A DNA stretch of 36,489 nt, from assembly GCF_003143855.1 (NCBI RefSeq), contig NZ_QFRK01000003.1:1-36489 (forward strand), in the 5' to 3' direction. The position numbers and the translations under genes are program-made. The stretch's first letter is position 1; every line of letters begins with the position of its first letter. Of the stretch, positions 32,990-36,489 are shown in pieces. The notes under the pieces were generated by a model. That model ran no database searches and had not been told where the DNA came from. It worked only from the letters and a program-made list of their open reading frames with translations. The stretch is from Streptomyces sp. NWU339. Its GTDB lineage: Bacteria; Actinomycetota; Actinomycetes; Streptomycetales; Streptomycetaceae.

Positions 32990-34137
32990 GCCTGCCTCCC
33001 GGTCTGGGTCTGGAGAGCGGCGGCGATCGTGGAGTCCAGATGCCGCCGCAGGGTGCGGGTGCGGAAGTCGGAGGAGACGCAGGTGTAGAGCGAGGTGGTG
33101 CTGGCGTGTTCGTGGCCGACCTGCTCCTGGACGAAACGCGGGTCCCAGCCGTCCTCGATCAGGTGGGTGACGTAGGACCTGCGGAAGGAGTGGAAGTCGA
33201 GTCCGTCGTCCAGGCCGAGGGCCTTGCGGTAGGCGATGAAGCGGGAGTTGAGGCGCTGGCATCCGATCCGCAGGCCCCGCTCGGAGGGCCAGGCCGCCGG
33301 GTTGTTGTCGGTGCCGAACAGCGGGCGGACCTCGGTGAACCACTCGTCCAGGACGTCCGGGGTCCAGTCAAAGACGGTCAGCACCCCGCGACGCTTTGGC
33401 GGCGAGCCCTTCTTGGCCTTGCCGAACCGGACCTGGCAGCGACCGTACTGGCCGAACTCACCGCCGTGCGGGTTGCGGCCGAAGTCGGCTGCGTCGAGCA
33501 TCCGCGTCTCGTTGCGCCGTGTCCCGTAGGCGTAGGCGGTCTTGAACAGCGTCGCGTCACGGAACGCGGGCAGCCAGCCCTTGCGGCCGAAGGCCCGGAT
33601 GCGGGCGACCTCGTCGTCGCAGTGCGCGAAGAAGGCGTGCAGCTCGGCCTTGGTGAACGCGCGCTTCTTCGCGTCCGCCTCGTTGTCCTGGACGTGCACC
33701 GCGGTGTTCCACTCGTGCACCACCTGGACCGGGTGGGTGCCGAACCGCTCCTCGCAGGTCGCCGTCCACTCGTAGAGGGGATCGGTGACGAAGTGGCAGA
33801 ACGCCCGCACGGCCTCGGAGTACGAGCGGATCGTGGAGCGCTTCAGGTCCCGCAGCGAGCGCAGGTCGCCGAGCCACTCGTCGACCATCGCCGGCGTCCA
33901 GAGCCAGGGGTAGGTGTTCACGTAGGCCGCGAACGCCTTGACCGTGTTCTCCCTGCCCTCGACCGTCGTCCGGGCCAGATTCCGGGCGAGCTGCTGGTTG
34001 GCGAACCCGGTCAGCATCGCCGCGAAGACCTGTTCCTCCGGCCGCAGCAACGCGACCCCGTCGACCAGGTGCAGCCCGGCCGCCCCTGGTATCGAACCGT
34101 TGAACCTCAACGCTTCACCACTCTCCGTGACTCGCAT
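32986..34137 (-). CDS. Tyrosine recombinase (site-specific integrase)
   Basis: A 383-residue recombinase. The N-terminal SAM-like core-binding domain (EGRENTVKAFAAYVNTYPWL to RSYSEAVRAFCHFV) precedes the catalytic domain with Arg in AYAYGTRRNETRMLDA, HSFRRSYVTHLIEDG (HxxR), VQEQVGHEHASTTSLY (His/Trp position and the Tyr nucleophile). All key residues are present, so it is likely active. The start at ATG 34137 lies within a palindrome and lacks a clear ribosome-binding site; leaderless translation or a TTG about 10 codons later with GGAGAG upstream are options. It is the first gene of the three-gene module. Confidence 0.88.
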   Translation of the reverse strand: MRVTESGEALRFNGSIPGAAGLHLVDGVALLRPEEQVFAAMLTGFANQQLARNLARTTVEGRENTVKAFAAYVNTYPWLWTPAMVDEWLGDLRSLRDLKRSTIRSYSEAVRAFCHFVTDPLYEWTATCEERFGTHPVQVVHEWNTAVHVQDNEADAKKRAFTKAELHAFFAHCDDEVARIRAFGRKGWLPAFRDATLFKTAYAYGTRRNETRMLDAADFGRNPHGGEFGQYGRCQVRFGKAKKGSPPKRRGVLTVFDWTPDVLDEWFTEVRPLFGTDNNPAAWPSERGLRIGCQRLNSRFIAYRKALGLDDGLDFHSFRRSYVTHLIEDGWDPRFVQEQVGHEHASTTSLYTCVSSDFRTRTLRRHLDSTIAAALQTQTGRQA

Positions 34138-34169
34138 CAGATGCGAGAAAACCGCATCCTATGCGAGCG
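34131..34169. promoter_or_regulatory. Palindromes upstream of recombinase operon
   Basis: CTCGCATC-A-GATGCGAG at 34131-34147 is a perfect 8-bp inverted repeat that includes the proposed integrase start codon. CGCAT-CCT-ATGCG follows at 34153-34165, and a third GCATC-C-GATGC lies at 34320-34330. The repeated ATGCGAG elements are about two helical turns apart. They are plausible binding sites for the HTH protein of the operon. Confidence 0.5.
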
Positions 34170-34383
34170 GCCGACGGACCCCCAGGCCAGCTCCCTGTAG
34201 GAGGCCCCACGAAGCCGTCGTGGCGGGTATCGTCACCACTCAAGGTCTCGCTCAAGTCCGCAGTTCAACGCCACGATTGCCGTCTTCCCGCAGACCGATT
34301 CGCCGACTGTCGCGAGTTCGCATCCGATGCAATTGGCGGTGGTTGGAACATCGGTACAGCCGTTGGCGCTGAGATTGATCATG

Positions 34384-34429
34384 AACGGCAGAGGACCCCG
34401 GTGAGGGTGCACCGGGGTCCTCTGCCGTT
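34384..34429 (-). terminator. Strong terminator hairpin after the sIHF gene
   Basis: A perfect 20-bp stem with arms AACGGCAGAGGACCCCGGTG (34384-34403) and 34410-34429 and a six-base loop. It lies 21 bp beyond the stop of the minus-strand sIHF gene, and no T-tract is present. Because it is symmetrical it could also act on the other strand. The rest of 34170-34383 contains no convincing gene. Confidence 0.85.
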
Positions 34430-34450
34430 GTAGCGCGCGGGCGACGATGG

Positions 34451-34765
34451 TCAGGCGCGCGGCGGGAAGAGTTCGAGGAGGCGTTCCTTCTGGCGGGCGC
34501 CGAGGCCCTGGACGCGACGGCGTTCGGAGATGTCGAGGTCGGCCAGGAGCTGGCCGGCGCGGACCTTGCCGATGCCGGGCAGCGACTCCAGCAGGCGGCG
34601 GACGTACACCTTGCCGACGACCGGGTCCTCGCGCTCCAGCACCTCCTTCAAGGTGGCCTTGTTCGTCTTGAGAGCTTCGAGGATCTCGCTGCGTTCCTTG
34701 CGGACGGCAGCGGCCTTCTTCAGTGCCTCGGCGCGGGCCTCGGCGGTCAGTGCGGGCAGAGCCAT
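34451..34765 (-). CDS. Actinobacterial integration host factor (sIHF/mIHF) paralogue
   Basis: A 104-residue DNA-binding protein. The basic N-terminal helix (MALPALTAEARAEALKKAAA) leads into the helix-two-turns-helix domain with LLESLPGIGKVRAGQLLADL and DISERRRVQGLGARQKERLL, the signature of mIHF/sIHF. These nucleoid proteins bend and compact DNA and assist phage-type integration. The usual chromosomal copy lies beside gmk/pyrF; here the gene is between recombinase genes, so this is probably an additional, mobile-element-borne copy. ATG 34765 is preceded by GAGGAG. A perfect hairpin follows the stop. Confidence 0.88.
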   Translation of the reverse strand: MALPALTAEARAEALKKAAAVRKERSEILEALKTNKATLKEVLEREDPVVGKVYVRRLLESLPGIGKVRAGQLLADLDISERRRVQGLGARQKERLLELFPPRA

Positions 34766-34862
34766 GGGCGCCGCTCCTCTTCCTCTCGTACGGGCGTGTG
34801 GCGGTCATCATCACCCCGCCGTGCGGCTGGTGACCAGTAAGTTTACGGGATCCGCGACCCCT

Positions 34863-35189
34863 CTACGAGGGTGGTGTCGTGTCGGTGACGAGCCGCAGGG
34901 TGGGGCGCGCGGGGGCGAACTCGCCGAGTTCCAGTGCCGCCTCGCGCCAGTGGGCGGCCAGATGAAGGAGACGCTCGCTGTCGTGCCGGAAGCCGGGCGG
35001 CGGGGCGCTCGGGATGGTGGGCCACAGGATGGTGGCGGCGAAGCGGAGGGCGTGCATGGCCGCGGTCGCGTGGGGGTCGACACCGCCGCCCTCCAGGCGC
35101 CGGAGCATGTCGAGCCGTTCGGCGGTGGTGATGAGGTCGCTGAACACCTTCTCGTACTCCTGCGCGCGTACGGTCGCGAGGTCATCCAC
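34863..35189 (-). CDS. Conserved helical protein following the serine recombinase
   Basis: A 108-residue protein of unknown function: VDDLATVRAQEYEKVFSDLI, TTAERLDMLRRLEGGGVDPH, and RHDSERLLHLAAHWREAALE are probably amphipathic helices. GTG 35189 has GGAGG five bases upstream and overlaps the recombinase stop by eight bases, so I prefer it to the start 15 codons earlier. No motif points to a function; the coupling suggests a role with the recombinase or its element. Confidence 0.6.
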   Translation of the reverse strand: MDDLATVRAQEYEKVFSDLITTAERLDMLRRLEGGGVDPHATAAMHALRFAATILWPTIPSAPPPGFRHDSERLLHLAAHWREAALELGEFAPARPTLRLVTDTTPPS

Positions 35190-35940
35190 GAGGGCCTCCG
35201 GCGTTCGGGTGCGGCTGCGCCTGGAGGCGCTCACGCAGGTCGATCTCCTCGGGAGTGAGCGGGTCCTCGGGGCGGCGGATGCGGACGGGCTTGGGCCGCA
35301 GCGGCAGGTCGTCGTCCGCCACCGCGTTCTCGGCTTCGGCGAGTGCCCGGTAGAGGGAGGCGACCGACGGAGACTTGCCCGCGTTCTTGCCGTCCTTGAT
35401 GGTGAGCTTCTTCGCGATCTCGGGGACGGGGACGCCCCTGTCCTTCAGCGCGAGGGCGAAGGTGAGCATGTCGTCATCGATGACCTTCGGCCGTCCGCCG
35501 TGGTTGCCCTTGGCCGCTGCGGCGACCTGGCCTTCGAGGGTCTTCTCCCGGATGTAGTTGCGCTCGATCTGCCCGGCGACGGCGAGGACGGCGAAGAACA
35601 TGGCGCCCATGCCGTTGGGGTCGTAGATGCCGGTGAGCGGACCGGTGAGGAGTTCGAGCTGGATGCCGCCGTCCTGGAGCTCGGCGGACAGCGTCATCAG
35701 CTCGGCGGCGTTGCGCGCGAGGCGCTTGAGCTCGTGGACGGTGAAGATGACCGGCGTCTCGGGCGCGGCCTCCTTGAATTGGTGGGCCAGGGCGAGCGCC
35801 TTCTCCAGTTCGGGCCGGACCTTGATCCGGGTGCTGATCTGCTCCTGGAAGATCTTGTGGCACTCCGCCCGGCGGAGGGCTTCGAGCTGGCTCGCCAGCT
35901 CCTGGCGGGCGGTCGATGTCCTGGCGTATCCGATCCTCAC
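35182..35940 (-). CDS. Serine recombinase (resolvase/invertase family)
   Basis: A 252-residue recombinase. The catalytic serine is in VRIGYARTSTARQELASQLE at the very start, with further conserved parts VHELKRLARNAAELMTLSAE, LTGPLTGIYDPNGMGAMFF and AQIERNYIREKTLEG. The C-terminal helix-turn-helix region is KGNHGGRPKVIDDDMLTFAL, then the IAKKLTIKDGKNAGKSPSVA segment. GTG 35940 overlaps the stop of the zinc-ribbon gene (GTGA) and places the catalytic serine at the normal distance; the longer frame from 35994 is less likely. An acidic and proline-rich tail of about 50 residues is extra. It is probably a resolvase of a plasmid or transposon. Confidence 0.88.
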   Translation of the reverse strand: MRIGYARTSTARQELASQLEALRRAECHKIFQEQISTRIKVRPELEKALALAHQFKEAAPETPVIFTVHELKRLARNAAELMTLSAELQDGGIQLELLTGPLTGIYDPNGMGAMFFAVLAVAGQIERNYIREKTLEGQVAAAAKGNHGGRPKVIDDDMLTFALALKDRGVPVPEIAKKLTIKDGKNAGKSPSVASLYRALAEAENAVADDDLPLRPKPVRIRRPEDPLTPEEIDLRERLQAQPHPNAGGPRG

Positions 35941-36194
35941 CGGCCGCTCGGTGCGGGGCGCGGGGACCACCGCGAGCGCGGGCCCTGCTTCCACGCGCGG
36001 CCCGGCCGTCGGTCGGCGGGCACCGGCACTTCGAGTTCCTCGCGCAGCGCGGGCACGAGGACGAAGCGCGGGGTGTGGTACTTCGCGGCGGTCTTGCCGC
36101 CCCGGGTGCGACAGGCACTGCCGGCGGGCGCGTCACAGTTCGGGCAGTCGTGACGTTCTACCGCCAATGCTGCCTGATCGGGCGTCAAATTCAT
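35937..36194 (-). CDS. Small zinc-ribbon protein upstream of the serine recombinase
   Basis: An 85-residue protein with CPNCDAPAGSACRTRGGKTA, a zinc-finger pattern (CxxC, C, His in KYHTPR) often seen in small streptomycete plasmid proteins. The C-terminal third is basic and proline-rich. ATG 36194 begins the frame, and its stop overlaps the recombinase start. Its role is unknown; a DNA-binding helper of the recombinase is possible. Upstream, 36195-36360 shows no gene. Confidence 0.65.
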   Translation of the reverse strand: MNLTPDQAALAVERHDCPNCDAPAGSACRTRGGKTAAKYHTPRFVLVPALREELEVPVPADRRPGRAWKQGPRSRWSPRPAPSGR

Positions 36195-36360
36195 GGCGGC
36201 AGTCTCTCAGCCTCGATCCACCGCGTGAATTCTGATCTTCGGTTTCGGGCGGGTTCGGGGTGATCTTTCGGGGTGCGGGCAGCAGTGATCGCCGGATGGC
36301 CGTCCGGTGCGGGGTCTCCAAAGTCTTTCGGGTCGTGGCCGGGCAGGGCGGTCGCGCAGG

Positions 36361-36489
36361 TCAGGTGACCATGCGCTGTCCGGTCGCCGTCCACAGATCG
36401 GTGAAGTCGTCCTGCCAGCGCCAGTGCCGGGGCAGGTGGAGAGTGAGGCGACGGGCGCCGGTGGCGATCCGGGCGGGGACGTTGATCAG
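36361..36489 (-). CDS. IS1380-type transposase, C-terminal end (partial at window edge)
   Basis: The last 42 codons on the minus strand read LINVPARIATGARRLTLHLP, RHWRWQDDFTDLWTATGQRM, VT and stop. The pattern of a basic strand followed by LPRHWRWxxxFxxLW is the end of IS1380-type DDE transposases, as in the fragment at 6963-7187 but with different sequence. The rest lies outside the window, so intactness cannot be judged. Confidence 0.6.
   Translation of the reverse strand: MINVPARIATGARRLTLHLPRHWRWQDDFTDLWTATGQRMVT

Noticed and set aside
34233..34382. A 49-codon minus-strand ORF with five cysteines (MINLSANGCTDVPTTANCIG and on), possible small secreted or modified peptide
   Set aside because: It starts directly behind the sIHF terminator hairpin, has no ribosome-binding site and no signal or modification genes nearby; probably chance.
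1..36489. CRISPR arrays, tRNA or rRNA genes
   Set aside because: No regularly spaced repeats with unique spacers and no recognisable tRNA or rRNA sequence were seen on reading; a covariance-model scan was not possible.

Overview
The window is high-GC actinobacterial DNA, most likely Streptomyces. The evidence is strong G/C third-position bias, many GTG starts, ATGA/GTGA operon overlaps, an actinobacterial-type integration host factor (sIHF/mIHF), the EtfB-EtfA-EtfD arrangement, and several Streptomyces-type insertion sequences. It reads as an accessory region, such as a chromosome arm or large plasmid, in which catabolic gene clusters are separated by nested, mostly broken mobile elements.

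Layout. (1) 1-2004: the end of an OGG-fold glycosylase-like gene, broken coding debris, one intact IS6-family element (about 960-1824) and the end of a second IS6 copy. (2) 2045-6783: a leftward operon (FAD monooxygenase, acyl-CoA ligase, DUF35 protein) divergent from a MarR regulator; it stops abruptly at the IS6 remnant. (3) 6784-7478: relics of an IS1380-type transposase and of two IclR C-termini. (4) 7479-13344: an IclR regulator divergent from a five-gene homogentisate operon (dioxygenase, unknown 288-aa protein, fumarylacetoacetase, two 3-oxoacid CoA-transferase subunits) ending in a strong hairpin. (5) 13403-18039: a pile of mobile elements: a broken LysR gene, an intact IS110-type element, the N-terminus of an integrase-core transposase, and a Tn402/Mu-like ATPase-transposase pair with a frameshift and a missing 3' end. 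(6) 18040-24836: a second IclR regulator divergent from a catabolic cluster (two NTF2-like proteins plus a decayed third, an MHS-type permease, two SDR dehydrogenases, an FAD dehydrogenase). (7) 25166-30453: housekeeping-like etfB-etfA-etfD, a tiny ORF, and convergent galE. (8) 30600-36489: a second mobile region: a 71-bp imperfect direct repeat around a small membrane-protein gene, a three-gene tyrosine-recombinase module, an sIHF paralogue, a three-gene serine-recombinase operon, and another IS1380-type transposase end.

How the parts work together. The homogentisate operon encodes ring cleavage through to acetoacetyl-CoA, except that no recognisable maleylacetoacetate isomerase is present; the unknown second gene occupies that place. 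The 19-25 kb cluster looks like import and stepwise oxidation of a cyclic alcohol or ketone. EtfBA/EtfD could carry electrons from acyl-CoA dehydrogenases to menaquinone. Both IclR divergons carry the same palindromic half-site (CGCACAT/ATGTGCG), and a near-identical piece of the second IclR gene lies beside the first, so the two regions appear related by recombination.

The most unusual points are the repeat-flanked small gene beside the tyrosine-recombinase module, the perfect 20-bp inverted repeat inside galE, the shared IclR operator motif, and the unassigned protein in the homogentisate operon.
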